NCBI RefSeq assembly: GCF_051020765.1
Contig: NC_134933.1
Span: 17,271,461 to 17,335,460 of the forward strand
DNA length: 64,000 bases
From: Lasioglossum baleicum
Taxonomy: Eukaryota > Arthropoda > Insecta > Hymenoptera > Halictidae
Direction of reading: 5' to 3'
Of the stretch, positions 27,243 through 39,406 are shown one piece after another. Below the pieces are notes generated by a model, which saw only the letters and a program-made list of their open reading frames with translations, ran no database searches and had not been told where the DNA came from. The translations under genes and the position numbers were made by a program. The stretch's first letter is position 1, and each line of letters opens with the position of its first letter.

Positions 27243-27441
27243 CACTAAACCTACCGGTCTTACATTTTCAATTTCATAATTATTGAAATTACGACGTTGC
27301 TTACATAGAAAATAATTCGATAAATTTCTTTATCCAAGCACATATTGCAATAAAAATTGCACGAAATCTAAATAACTAGGGCCTTGTCATTTTGATCAGC
27401 TAAAACATTTTAATCGCTTTCAGTGCTCGGTAGTTTTACTG
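27243..27441. mobile_element. piggyBac-like MITE with TTAA target duplication
   Basis: A 199-base element bounded by TTAA at 27239-27242 and 27442-27445. Its ends are imperfect inverted repeats, CACTAAACCTACCGG and CTCGGTAGTTTTACTG. A related half-copy in opposite orientation is at 15186-15315. Confidence 0.8.
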
Positions 27442-27445
27442 TTAA

Positions 27446-29248
27446 TGGAACAGAGAATTCAAATGTATCATACTAGAAGCTACTTTAATCCTTCCGCATC
27501 CTAAAAATCCACGTCAGATTTGATTTATTCATTAATCTAAAGAAACGAGAAGTTCTTCTTTTGCTTGCGTACCTTGTAATTGCAACATTGTTGGTGAACG
27601 TAATGGAAATCAATAAGATAAGAAAGGATTGGTGCAAGAGTGAATGTCGAGTGCACAGGACCGCAAAGGGGTGAATCGAGAGCGGCCGGTAAATGGAGTT
27701 TGCGGCCGCGAACTAGCCCAGCCAAAATAATTACAGAGATTGATGCGTTTTGCATAGAGGACGCACGGCTCGTTTCCAGCAGCGGTAGCTTTCTTGGGTT
27801 GAAAGGACGCGTACGAGCGTACTTTTCGTGACGATTAGCGGGGATGACGCGGCGATATTCGGACAAATACATACGATGGTTTACCGCCGCGCTTCGGGGC
27901 GTAGCGTAGGTTCCGAAAGAAACAGCGCGCGGCGGGACCGATCTCCTCTGTGCCGAAAGACGATCGAACGGCGCGAGGTGTTTCGTTAATTGGCCGCAAT
28001 TAACCAAACGACCCTGCGACTCGCTACCGTAAATCATTCACCCGGAGATCGTAAACGAAAGCAGGTTTCCTTTGATTCGCGTAACGCGTGCGCGATATAA
28101 TAGCCGTGCGCTACAAAAATTTCAATCGTATTCTCGGCGTTCATCAACCCGCGTGAAATTTCAAGAAACTTTTTACTTTCTACTTTTGATTGCGAACGGC
28201 CGCCCGTTCCATGATTTAGCCGTAATGTCGAACGGAACCGCCTAGCGTGTTGCCAGCGTTCTTTTAGACTCTACGAGTCTGCGAATAATGTTTGGTTCAC
28301 AATTCGTTTGGGTCCAGATATGGGTCGCGTCTCTCGCTCGACTGTGCCCTTTCGGGACCGGCACTTATTTTAGTTGTAGCCTTTGTAGATAGAATATTCT
28401 ATTAAATGCAAGACACCCTCTTGTAAATCACGAAAACAGATACTGTCAGAGAAAAGTTATAAGTTCCACAAAGTCAAAGTAATGTGTTGAATAAAAGAAC
28501 AATTGAAGTGCCAAGCTTTATAACGGTGAGAGTACCCTTCCCGCTTTCTTGCATTTAGCAAATCCCACCCAAATTTGCTATTCTCGATGCAATAACGCGG
28601 AAAGTGTAGTCATAAATCTAGACAAATAATTCCATTTCTAGACATCCCCCTCGAAAGTAAAGATTGTTGGCGGTTGTGGGTACTTGCAAGATCAAAAATT
28701 TCGCTTTATCGAATTTGTATCGCTAGAAGTTCACGACAAATCGCTGGTAGGCGATTTGAGAGATTTCTGCGAGTGCAGAGAATATAATTAAGTTTAAAGG
28801 CGGATCGCAAGGATCATGAAGGTTTCGAAGGATCGGCTTCGTCCCGAAGTTTCGCGAAGCACGAGCGTCGCAGGGATCACAGGGTAATCGTAGATTCGAT
28901 TAATCTCTGGTACTACGGTTTATTCTAAGACTACAATGATTAGAACCCCTTTGATATTCGTAACTAATTAGGCAAGAAGGGAAGTTTGTGACTCGCATTA
29001 ATATTCGATAACTTTTTTAATAATGGTCCATACAACTTGGATTTTATCTTAGAAATTACGACAATTAGTTTACTACACAGTGTGAAGAAACATTTTGAAA
29101 GAGTAGAATAGGTCGGGACAGCAAAGAAAACACTGAAAGCTGGTTTTTATAACTTTCTTATTTTGGCCTATATCGAAAATTCGAAAAATACGTTTTGTAG
29201 ATCTGTGTCAATTATACATATCCTAAAAATGTCATCGGAATTTATCAT
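27446..29248. other. Gene-free stretch
   Basis: About 1.8 kb of mixed composition. The minus-strand open frame at 27537-28037 (166 codons) and its plus-strand shadow show no motif. I see no gene. Confidence 0.4.
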
Positions 29249-29250
29249 TA

Positions 29251-29447
29251 GACTGCGGATTTTATGCATTTATGACAAAAATGGGGACGTACAATTTAAA
29301 ACAGTGGAGGCATTAAAACGATTTAAGGCCACCAGCGTATTAGTTTCACCTTGATAAGATAATTAAAAGAAGAATGAATTTGTCATTTGGCTCCTGTGTC
29401 TCGCAATCAATGCAAACATTTTTTATTTTGCATAAAGATCCGCAGTC
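29251..29447. mobile_element. GACTGCGGAT-family MITE, full-length reference copy
   Basis: A 197-base copy with ends GACTGCGGATTTTATGCATT and TTTGCATAAAGATCCGCAGTC, flanked by TA at 29249-29250 and 29448-29449. It includes the family interior (AATTTAAAACAGTGGAGGCA; TCTCGCAATCAATGCAAACA). Confidence 0.85.
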
Positions 29448-30994
29448 TACTAATTATATTAAATGTAGCTCTCAAACTTTGTCGCGTAATTTATGCTTGT
29501 GGAACTTATATTTGTTTTTAACTGAAAAATAAGAAATTAAATAAATAAAGGAACATATTCATTTACATTTTTCTTTCTCTGATGTCGAGTCACACTCGAC
29601 AAAGGAGTGCAAAGGGTTAATGGGAGTCAGTGTGTATTTATTAGTGTGGTCACGCGTTTTCTGGAATGGCTAAACATTGACTACAATAACATAGAGTTTC
29701 ATTTAAACTTGAAGGAAATTAACAACATACATATTTTGAAGATTTTGATCGAAGTGTTCATCAGGAGTCGAACCCGGTATTACAGTATAAGGGGTTAATG
29801 AACGTGAAAGATGCATATTGTGAGGTTCGTATGGTTCTCGCACGAAAATATTTACGCTGCCGAGGTTGGTCGAACCCCGTAGACAAATAGAGGCAATCTG
29901 TACCGATTTTGTCATATCGGAAGGCATTTCATAGTAAGCGTACTAATTCAATCGAGAATAATATACTACCCAATTCTATTCATCGTGCATAACATACGAC
30001 AATCTGGAATTTAGAATGTGCGCGGCGGGAAATGTTATCAAACACGTCTCGTCCTCGATCTTCTCGCAAGGATTCGTCGCACAGGATTTACAAATGTTTA
30101 CCAAGCGTACCTGGACGAGGCCGGATCGACGCATTCCCCGCTATTAAACCGTACGGTATACAGACGTAAATTGTCGAGGCATGGATCTCGCACCCTCCGA
30201 GAACACCGTCGATTTTCCCCGTTAACCATTCAACCGGTCAAGGAAAAGAATCCTCTCGTCTCGAGAATTCTCGTCGTACCGCAAGGAGAACGCCGTCGAA
30301 TCATTGAGAAACGTATGACGAATGGTGCATTGCCTAATTACACGTAATCTTTCGCACCGTCGCATTGTCGTCGTCGGTGGAAGAAACACAATACATACTA
30401 CTATTCGTTAACACTTTATCTACCGGAAGCCTATTACATTCTTCGTTAAGATATTCTATGTAACGTGCGTCCTCCATCGTATCCTAAATCAATTCAACAG
30501 AAGAAAATCATGGATTCTACGAATACGCGTACTATGACTTCAACCCCTGTTATCATAACATCGAGTCAGACTCGCGATACAAGTTTCGTACGAAGTATGC
30601 TAAATATGTATGTTAACAGACTGCGGATTTTATGAGGAAAGTGAATACATGAAATAGAGAAATGTGAAGACGTTAGAAGAATTAATGAAGATAGTTACAA
30701 CCACTTATCAATGTTAGTAAAAGAGAAAATTCATTTTTATTTCATTTCTGTTGCTCACAGTTAACTTAGACAATCTTTAGTTTGCATAAAGAGTATTTTG
30801 TTGTTTTCAATACATAACCAGCGTCCGGTAGATGTTAATTTTCTCTTTCTTTGAGGAAATGAACCACAGAGAAATTCGAATCACTGTGACCACAGATTAA
30901 ATCGTAGCACAAAGCGTTAAATAACGAAGTGTGTAAAAATAACTGAACAATCTTTCAGTAAACAGTGATCTGCAGCGAACGTGTTTATAGCTTT
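29448..30994. other. Gene-free stretch with repeat remnants
   Basis: About 1.5 kb. It contains two right-end-like motifs next to TTAA (GTGCAAAGGGTTAA at 29607-29620 and ATAAGGGGTTAA near 29788-29799) and a decayed GACTGCGGAT-family copy from about 30618 to 30795. The plus-strand frame at 30018-30347 has no recognised motif. Confidence 0.4.
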
Positions 30995-31132
30995 CAATAA
31001 CTGTTCTGGGCCAATTGGAAGCTTAGAAATCGTGTAGAAGTATAGTAATTGAATAAATACATATAGAGGTAAACAATAACTGTTCTGTACCAAATGGAAG
31101 CTTAGAAATCGTGTAGAAGTATACTAATTGAA
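30995..31132. repeat. Two-copy tandem repeat, period 79
   Basis: CAATAACTGTTCTG begins at 30995 and again at 31074. TGGAAGCTTAGAAATCGTGT follows in both copies. Copies are about 90% identical. Confidence 0.8.
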
Positions 31133-31191
31133 CACGTATAGACACCCATTACTTCGTATATCGTAATAAATGTCGATCAGATTGAGGTAGT

Positions 31192-31307
31192 GTTGTATAA
31201 AGCTCGAGTCTTCGAAGCTCCAGAGTTCAGTCTTAAAGACTAAGTTTCTATAGAAGAACTCTTTAAGACTGAGCTCTGGAGCTTCGAAGACTCGAGCTTT
31301 ATACAAC
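31192..31307. repeat. Near-perfect 48-bp hairpin with 20-nt loop
   Basis: The left stem 31192-31239 (GTTGTATAAAGCTCGAGTCT and onward) is complementary to 31260-31307 with a single mismatch, which would be a G:U pair in RNA on one strand. The loop is 31240-31259. Either strand would fold. No target duplication was found and no coding capacity is present. Confidence 0.9.
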
Positions 31308-31699
31308 AATTGAGGAGCATTTGTTTCCCGTGCTCTAAAGTCTTTCCAACTCCTATCCTGGAACAAGTCTGTTTCAGAATCCATCAAGAAACATTGTTAA
31401 TCCTCATCCGGGGCACAACACATACGTCGCACATCATTACAATACTAAACATCTAAAGTTTGTAAATCAGCGATTTATCTTTTGCGTTACACCCTGCAGG
31501 GATCCAGCATCCTACTAAAGGTTCAACAAATCTTCGTTTACGCAATAATCCCAAACGAAATGACTAGATTACAGCGAATTGCTGATTTACAACTGAAGTT
31601 TCTGTTGAAGAATCTATCAATAAACGGTATATAATGCGTTAACCCGAATAAAAGAGGAATCCACTGTAGGGACTCGCGAACGATCGTGAAAAGGGTAAT

Positions 31700-34300
31700 T
31701 TCCGGGCATGCTCACCTTTTCCAATTCCTTGGTGACCGGCGATGCAGCGACGATGTCCCGTGGATCCTCGCAGGATATCCGGTGACGATGTCTTCCGGGT
31801 CCGTTTTGACGTCAGCTCTGGCCGGAGCCGGTGCGGTTGCCGGTTCCGTCGAATCCTAATCGTGTTCGCAGCGCTCGTATATCACTCCCGAACTCGCGAT
31901 CGGGTCCGAAATCGCCTGGACGAATTGGTCAGTCGTGTTTCACACGCGGAACGCGCGCGCGTAGAGTCGTACTGTTGGCGGAACCCGATCGTTTTCCGGA
32001 CACGTATGTACACAGGGTACACGGGTACACGGTATATATCCTTGTCGCGAGATAGCTGCAGGATTGGCGGTATCCCGGCTGATTGTCGTCACGAGGTTCG
32101 GGTCTGGAAAGCAGGTAGGGGCCCGAGTACGTAGAGGATTCGGGATTCCAGACAAAGGGAAAGGTGTAGACAAGGAAAAGGTTGTCGGTACCGATGCCGA
32201 CGGATAGCGGATAGCGGATCGCGGGTCACGGATCGCGGTAGCCGCGAGTAAACGTTCGTTCCGTGACACTCACTTCGGCCACAGGTCCCCGTGTATATCG
32301 CGCGAGAGCGGCGATATCTCTCGTCTCTCGGATACTCTCTCAGGCAGAGGACTTCTCTCTCTCTCGGCGATGACGATACACGCCGGTGGCTGCGGCTACG
32401 GCGGCTACGGCGGCGGCGACGACGACGACGTGCGACGCGATTGCTTCCTGGTACCGCCACTCGATAGCGCTACCTCCGTCCTCGAAACTCGTCCTCTAGC
32501 TTCTCTCCCCCGGCTCCTCCGATCTCCCACCTTCTCGCGTTCGAACCAGGACGCCGCGAACCACCCAACGCCGACGTGTTCCCCTATGCCGTTCCCCTTG
32601 CCCGCGTCCCCAAGGATCCGCTCGCTCTCTCTCTCTGCCGATCCACGGGATTGAAAGAGGACGCGAGAGAGAGAGAGAGGGGAGGAGAGTATGTGTGCTC
32701 TCGTGCGCGCAAACTCACCCGCGTTCTTCTCTCTATGATTGTTCTCTCATCCCCTACCCTGGCACAGCGTTCTATTTCCTTCTGTTGTTCGGGTCAGCCA
32801 CGAACCGGCGAGGAGGAACACACACGAAGAGAGGCCCGAAGAGAGAAAAATTCCAAGCTCGGAGGGTATATCGCGAATGCTCGCCGTTCTCCCCGTTCTT
32901 CTACCTCCTCTCTCTCGGCATTCAACACAGAGGCGCCGGCGATGTGTGCGAGCGAATGCGTGCCGCGGAAGCGGGGAGAGAATGGGCGGATAGGTGTGTT
33001 CCGTGGGTCCGTCCTCTTGCTCGTTCCCCTCGCCTCTCCTCTCGTCTCTCGTCTCTCGTCACGACTCGTGCTCGATCGTGTTCTCCGACGACGATTTCCT
33101 TCGATGGTAGCTGCACTCCCGAGGAATTTTCACGGTGCCGCCGAAAAGAGGAAACAAAAGAATTTTCCACCCTCCCTCCCTCGCAGCGGCTGCTCGATAA
33201 AGTCTACGAATAGCTAGCTCCGTCTCCAAGATTCCGCTAGCACCGCGAAGAGTCGTCGAGTTCTCTCCTCTTCGGCTGATAAAAGGCAGACAAGACTCTC
33301 GATCGAGGGTCTCGCTTCTATCGCCTTTGCGTTCTCGCTTCGCGTTCGAAAAGGACCAAGGGTGGTCCTACTCTCTCTGCTGAAAGAATTTCGAACGATA
33401 GAAGGTAGACGATCGTTCGAGGTTCCCGAATCTTTTACCCTGTTTCGCTATTAAGTGCCATTAAACGGGAATGTTCGTTCGTTCGTTCGTCCTCCGCCGT
33501 GTAACGAGGAATCTCCGCGGTACGGATAGCAGAGAGGGAGATGATACCCAGCGAGGACTTACTCTCCTACTCTGTTTCCTCCCCTACCAGTGCAGCGTAT
33601 TGCTATCTGTACGGGAGGCACACCGAATATACCGAATTCCGAATCGCGATCGTGGTACCGTGCGATTATCGGCACGTATAACGCGCTCTTTGAACACCGT
33701 ACGCGTTCCAAAATTCTCAAAAATTCTCGAGAAACACTAACCGTTCACGTTTTCGCGGTTGTTCGCCGTGTTCGTTCGACGCCCCACCACCGTTGTGTGC
33801 TCGTCTCTCGGGATAGAATACGTTCAGGGAACACGCGAGCGCAGCATCCTACCACCGGGATACACCTACACACGGGCGAAGGTCGCCGGTGTCGGCCCGG
33901 AGATAAAGAGGGGAAAGGAACGCGCAGCCTCCGCATGGACCAAAATGGCCGGTCACGTGGCCGCGGATTGGACGGGAGGGCGCGATAGGGGCGTGGTGAA
34001 TACACGCCACGTACCTTCCAACCCAGTCCGTCCGCGATAAAAATAAAGATCTCGACCGTGTGGTGGGGACCGGCCGTTGGTGGGGGATCGATGAGAAATA
34101 CCATATAGGAGGGGGTAACGGAGAGACCAGAGGGGGACGAAAGGGGGGCGAATGGGGATGTAAGGGGGAGGCGGGAGTGCAGGGTGCACGTTGCATTCGT
34201 TACGCGTTACATTCGCCGGTGAGGGGAGAGTTTTCGCTCGTGTAGGGGAAAAGACTTTTTTATAGATCCGCTCCCGGAGTCACTGTATCCGTGATTTAAA
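31700..34300. promoter_or_regulatory. GC-rich, GAGA/CT-rich island, possible promoter and first exon
   Basis: A CpG-rich block of about 2.6 kb with many CTCTCT/GAGAGA runs (for example 32351-32368, 32625-32640, 32666-32682) and a GAC/GGC triplet run at 32396-32430. On the minus strand a good donor (AAAAG|GTGAGC) lies at 31718-31719. It follows a GC-rich stretch that stays open in one frame for the last 30 codons. This looks like a distant alternative first exon, but no partner exon can be identified. The open frames inside show no motif. Confidence 0.25.
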
Positions 34301-34850
34301 CGTATGCGTGCCACGTACATAATATGCCGTAGACAGAACGCGTGCACACTGTACATTGCGCACACTGGGATACGTACACGCGTACGCACAAGCGGACGGT
34401 AACCGTGAACGTGCAATCGAGAATATCGTGCCGGGTGTTACGCGAACGCGCGTGTAACCCGACGATCGTCATTAACAAGAGATGTTAATTGGACGCGAAG
34501 CGCCGCGCCGCGACGCCACGTCGCGTCGACCCCGACAGCTCGTCTGGATCTGCATGCACCGCGCTCGACTAATATTTTTTAACCCCTTCTTCTTCTTCTT
34601 CTTCGACTTTCCTCTCTTTCTTAGATCGCTGTTTTCAACTGACCGTCAATCGTTCGGAGGGATATGTGCTCTCGAACATCGATAACTGCAATTTCGCGCG
34701 AATTGACACGATTCACGATTTGTCCCCGATATTAGGTCATCCCACGAAGTGTGTCGTTTTTTATCTGACTTCATATAAGTACGCAAATAAACGTTCATAG
34801 AGACGTTCGCGTACATGTTTTTTACCACGTTTTTATTAGCTCGCTTTCTT

Positions 34851-37800
34851 GTTTTTTTGTTTGTCTGTTTGTCTGTTCGGTGGCAAAATTAGCAATTGAT
34901 TTTCAACTAACTTCCTGATGAGCTAGAGACTTGAAATCGGTTATTAATTCTACGTTCTCACTGGAACTACCGAGCCCTAAACGAGATTGATGTATATTCC
35001 CTTATAATAACAATAGGAGTAACAGGTACTCGAATAAAGGAATATACCAAAAAATTTATGTCGGTCTCGGTAGTGCTGGTGCGAGGCAACTGTCTCATAA
35101 AAAAAATTAATTTTTAAAGACACCCATGTATGACCGACGTGGGAGTCGACGTGTTAAAGATCGATACGCTTTACGGTTGAGACTGAAACTTGAAAGGGTC
35201 GAGAGCTCGAACCCAAGAATAATCGAAAGAGCCACAGAGAAACGGAGTATCGAAGGTGCAACAGAAGGTATGGTAAAGAATGAACGAGGGCGACTGGCTC
35301 GAAAAGTGGTCCGTTGAGGTGTTGACGGCGGGAGAATGGTAATTTCGAGTTTCCGAGAATCGCACGGATCGAAATATTCTATTGTGGGCGTGCGTACATT
35401 GGCCGGAGCGTTTCAACAGGATGACACGTATTCCTTGGGACGACACGACGAGTGCAGGACTCGTGGACAGAGCCATGCGGCGGTTGTTTGTTTGTTTGTT
35501 TGCAGGCAGACAGGCACTGCGAGAGGCTAGGTATGGCTCGTTGCATCGCTACAGGGAAAAGGGGAACGAGAAAGGGAGGCATAGATGGGTATATCGTGTT
35601 CCGTTCTATTCTACTGGTACGGGTACGGGGATGCGGTGTATGCGGTCGGGGAACGACGATACCCGCCTGAAAACCGAATGTCATCCAAGAAAGAAACGTC
35701 ACAATATTCCGCGTGTCTGCAGGCCCGACCGATCCCGATTTCTATTGCACCTATGCCCCCCCTCCTGATCGAGCTCCGCTTTCGGAAACACGAGAGGCGT
35801 ACGAAACACGGTCGGACCTTGCCATTCATTTTCATAGAGTCTGTTTACGTGCTCGAGGTCGGAAAGGGGATGGTTGCGGACACAAATAGCCGTATAACAC
35901 GCGAATCAAAATAAAGGTGCGAACGAAACGTGCGAAATCGAGGGAGATCCTCCCGGCGCGCGGAGGTATGGGGTCGGATCGGCTGCGTCAGAAACTCCGG
36001 AGAAACAATAATAACCAGCCGTTCGAGCGACACCCTTTCCTTAAACGCCGCGTAACATTCAGGTTTTATGAATCGATAAATTTCGCGTTCGCCCGGACCG
36101 ACCTCCCAATTTGCTATCGTGCGAGTTGACGCGTAAATCACCGATCGTCTCGTTAACCGAGAAATCCTTTCGGCATCTGCGCAGTCTATGTAAACACACG
36201 GGCTCGCACAGGCAGACGGGACACGCACATCAGCGCGGGAACTCGTGTGCGTGTACGTATACGGCTGAACGGTACCTTTCTTGAAAAAGCAAGCGTGTCC
36301 TGGCAGGACACGAGGTCTCCGCGCCGCCGTAATCCGACGTCCGAATGTTTGACAGAATAATTTTCACGTTAGCAGGGTGCGTTATGCTCTTTTATGCTCG
36401 CGCCCGGCCCTAAGCATTGTCACCGAAATAAGCCGTATCCCACACCGTACGGCCCCCTCAGCTTTTATGCGCTTTTGCGAGTATACCGTCGCCGTCACTG
36501 TCGTCGTCGACGTCGCCGTAGCCCGTCGCCGACGCAGTTCGCTTCACAAAAACCTGGGGAACCCCGGGGTCCGGCTGCAATACGGACGCGAAACGACCCT
36601 GAGAGGAAGAAAGACGGATAGATTAGAAGCTAAGCCAAACGTCGACCGCGTTACACCGGTGGCTTCTTCCTATCCACGCATCAGAACCATCCCTATTTCC
36701 TCTGGAATCTAGAATACTTGTTCCCACTATTCCAGCCCCGTTTCATCCTCTCATCGCGGGAAGATACTCGGGAAACCGTTCCATCATTTCCAATTTGTCG
36801 GTAGATACTGTTTGACCGAAAGGAACGCCAAACGGACTTCTGCCGTTGCAAAATTATTAAGCCATTACTAGGGTCTCACAATGGTTACCCTTGGCGTCGT
36901 CCTGGAGTCCAGGAAAGGATGGCGATAAACGAGGACGTCATATACATTAACCCTTCCCAATTCTTCCCGGCAAGGACTAAGGGCTGTCCAGCTAAACTTC
37001 ACAGCATCTTCGTTTAGCACGAATCTATGAGAGCCCTTGTGCGATAGGGTTGTAGTCGCAACGGTGGGCGGGGTCGAAAGTAACAATTAGGCTTTGCACT
37101 ACAATTACACCAAAACCTTCGCATTTACAACGAAAATTTGCATCCACTAATTACTTGATATTATTTAACCATGGTATTTCCGATTTGCATCAACTAATGT
37201 TGAAGTTTCTATCGAATAACGGAGAAAGTGTCGCAATCGACCCATACCGGGGTTGTTAAAAAATGGAGCAACTGTTCCCAGTCGTTACATTCCATACACT
37301 GTACCCATTTTTCATTCGGCTTGCTGGAACGTGGGATTATTTATACATTTTTTAGCGGCATTAACACGTTCAATGCTGGGTGAATTTTGTGTGCTTCACA
37401 CAACTTTCATTTATTTCGTTATGGAGCACAATTGTTTGTTACTGGATAGTACAGTTCTCTACATTATAATCTAGTTAATTTCGGCAGTATTGAATCGATG
37501 TTCAATGCCATTCACTTTATGACGATCGTTTTTAAGCGATACATCGGTGCAACCGCTATTCGTTTCTGTCCACGACTAATTGTTTTTACTGTTCTGAGCT
37601 TCCAAAACATCTAAAAATATTCTAGAATTCGTATTGGAGTTCCTGTTTTAACGACCCGGATTACCCACGGAGGGTTAAATGAAGTAAATGGTTGGGTTTG
37701 GTGTGCCGAAAAGTTTCCTATCGCGTGAACGCTCTTCGATTTGTGTCAGCTCGTCATACATGCATACAACTCGTTCGTGTTCGTTCCCGAGAAGCAACGA

Positions 37801-38582
37801 CGCCGATCAAGCCACTCAGCCACGCCAGAATGCATCGAGATCAGGCTGTTCCGGGGGTCTCTGTCACTCGATCCCGAATCGGACAGTTTTCGTCAAAAGT
37901 CTGTCACCCGACCACGGTAAAGAACCTCTCTCTCTCCCTCTGTCCGTCCGTCCCTCGGAAAGTTTGCCTATACAACGAGGTATTATGGAGAGAGAAGGAT
38001 GGACGTCGCCAGGAATGCAAGTAGGTGGGCCTTTACCACTTACATTTGACACCTTTCGGTCCAATAAAATCAAATGGTTCGGTGGAATGCGGTCCTCCGG
38101 TTCGAGACAGAAGTGTCGTTTCCACGGCAGAAGAGAGAGAGACTCCTCTTCTCGTTGGCTGGCCGACCGAATTCTCTCCGAGCCCGACGATTACATCTCG
38201 AACCCTTGATAAGGGTTACGGGTTCCATCGTCGACTTTCTCTTCGCGATCGTGCGACGCGATTTCGATCCGCCTGTCGTTCGTCCAAGGTTTCGCGAATC
38301 GACGAGAAAAGGAGGAACGGCCGATGCAAGCAGTTGTACCCGCAATCAACGGTTATGCGTACATTAACGCTTATATAATAATATAGCAGTGATTACTTTA
38401 GAAAGCCGCGTTCGGCTACGCATCTGGTTCGGTGAACCGTGACCGATTGCACCGCGGTTAAACCTCTCTCGCTAAACTCCTCGTTTGTACATTTGTGCCG
38501 TAGGATTTCGATACACGTGCAGCTATCGTATGCATGTATCTACAGGGTCTTTCAAAACGTACTTTAGGATATTGAATGGTAT
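34851..38582. other. Gene-free stretch
   Basis: About 3.7 kb with short overlapping frames on both strands and no family motif. It contains a (GTTT)n run at about 35486-35505 and a CTCTCC/GTCC pyrimidine run at 37926-37955. I see no gene, RNA or recognised repeat. Confidence 0.4.
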
Positions 38583-38584
38583 TA

Positions 38585-39026
38585 CAGTGGATAACAAAAA
38601 TAAGTTAATACTCATATTTTCAATAATGAAATCACGATAACAGTAATATTTATTCACTTATAAAAATAAACCAGTTGATTACATATTTAATGGTAATGTT
38701 GACAACAAAATTTATCACGATTATCACAGTGATCTGAAGATTTATCAAGATATTGATCTTTCTATACTATATGTATATACAAAATTTGGTGTGATAAAAG
38801 TAAGTTAAAGCATCGTTTAATAACACTGTCCAACACCAAATTTGTTTCACGATTACATTGTGATGGTGGTTCTTATAGAGTTTTATGCGCTGATTCCGAA
38901 TCTGCCCTTAATTTTTCTCCTTAAATATGTAATCAACTTGTTTATTTTTATAAGTGAATAAATATTACCGTTATCGTGATTTCATTATTGAAAATATGAG
39001 TATTAACTTACTTTTGGTATCCACTG
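38585..39026. mobile_element. Palindromic Tc1/mariner-type MITE, 442 bp
   Basis: Terminal inverted repeats of about 108 bases, around 95% identical, starting CAGTGGATAACAAAAATAAG and ending CTTTTGGTATCCACTG. TA is present on both sides (38583-38584, 39027-39028). There is a second inner pair around ATTTGGTGTGATAAAAGTAA. No open frame for a transposase. Confidence 0.9.
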
Positions 39027-39032
39027 TAATTA

Positions 39033-39196
39033 GACTGCGGATTTTATGAAATTACGACAGAAACACGAGTTGGTACAGCATGAGACAGTAAAAATGTGGG
39101 AAGTATTTAACGACAACAATATATCATATTCAATTAAGATCATTTGGAGGAAGAATGTCGCGTTAGTATTTTTATTTTGCATGAAGATCCGCAATA
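39033..39196. mobile_element. GACTGCGGAT-family MITE, degenerate right end
   Basis: The left end GACTGCGGATTTTATGAAAT follows a TA at 39031-39032. The right end reads GCATGAAGATCCGCAATA, so its last bases have decayed. It sits 4 bases from the TA duplication of the palindromic Tc1-like element. Confidence 0.65.
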
Positions 39197-39208
39197 TAGT
39201 AATAACTG

Positions 39209-39406
39209 GACTGCGAATCTTTATGCATTTATAGCAAAATTGAGTGGACGAAATTCAAAATTGTTGCAAAACTTTCAAAATTGAAGATATCTATACATGA
39301 TTCCTGCTTTGTTAAAATCATTAAGGGAAGAAAACAACAATCAATTTAGTTTCTATTTCTCGCAATCGGCGCGGGCAATTTTCATTTTGCACGAAGATCC
39401 GCAGTA
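39209..39406. mobile_element. GACTGCGGAT-family MITE
   Basis: A 198-base copy with ends GGACTGCGAATCTTTATGC and GCACGAAGATCCGCAGTAC. It follows another copy of the same family by 12 bases. Confidence 0.7.

Noticed and set aside
32370..33217. Long overlapping plus-strand frames (up to 213 codons) in the GC-rich island
   Set aside because: Three frames of the same bases are open at once because GC-rich CT/GA repeats lack stop codons. The translations are low-complexity and show no family motif.
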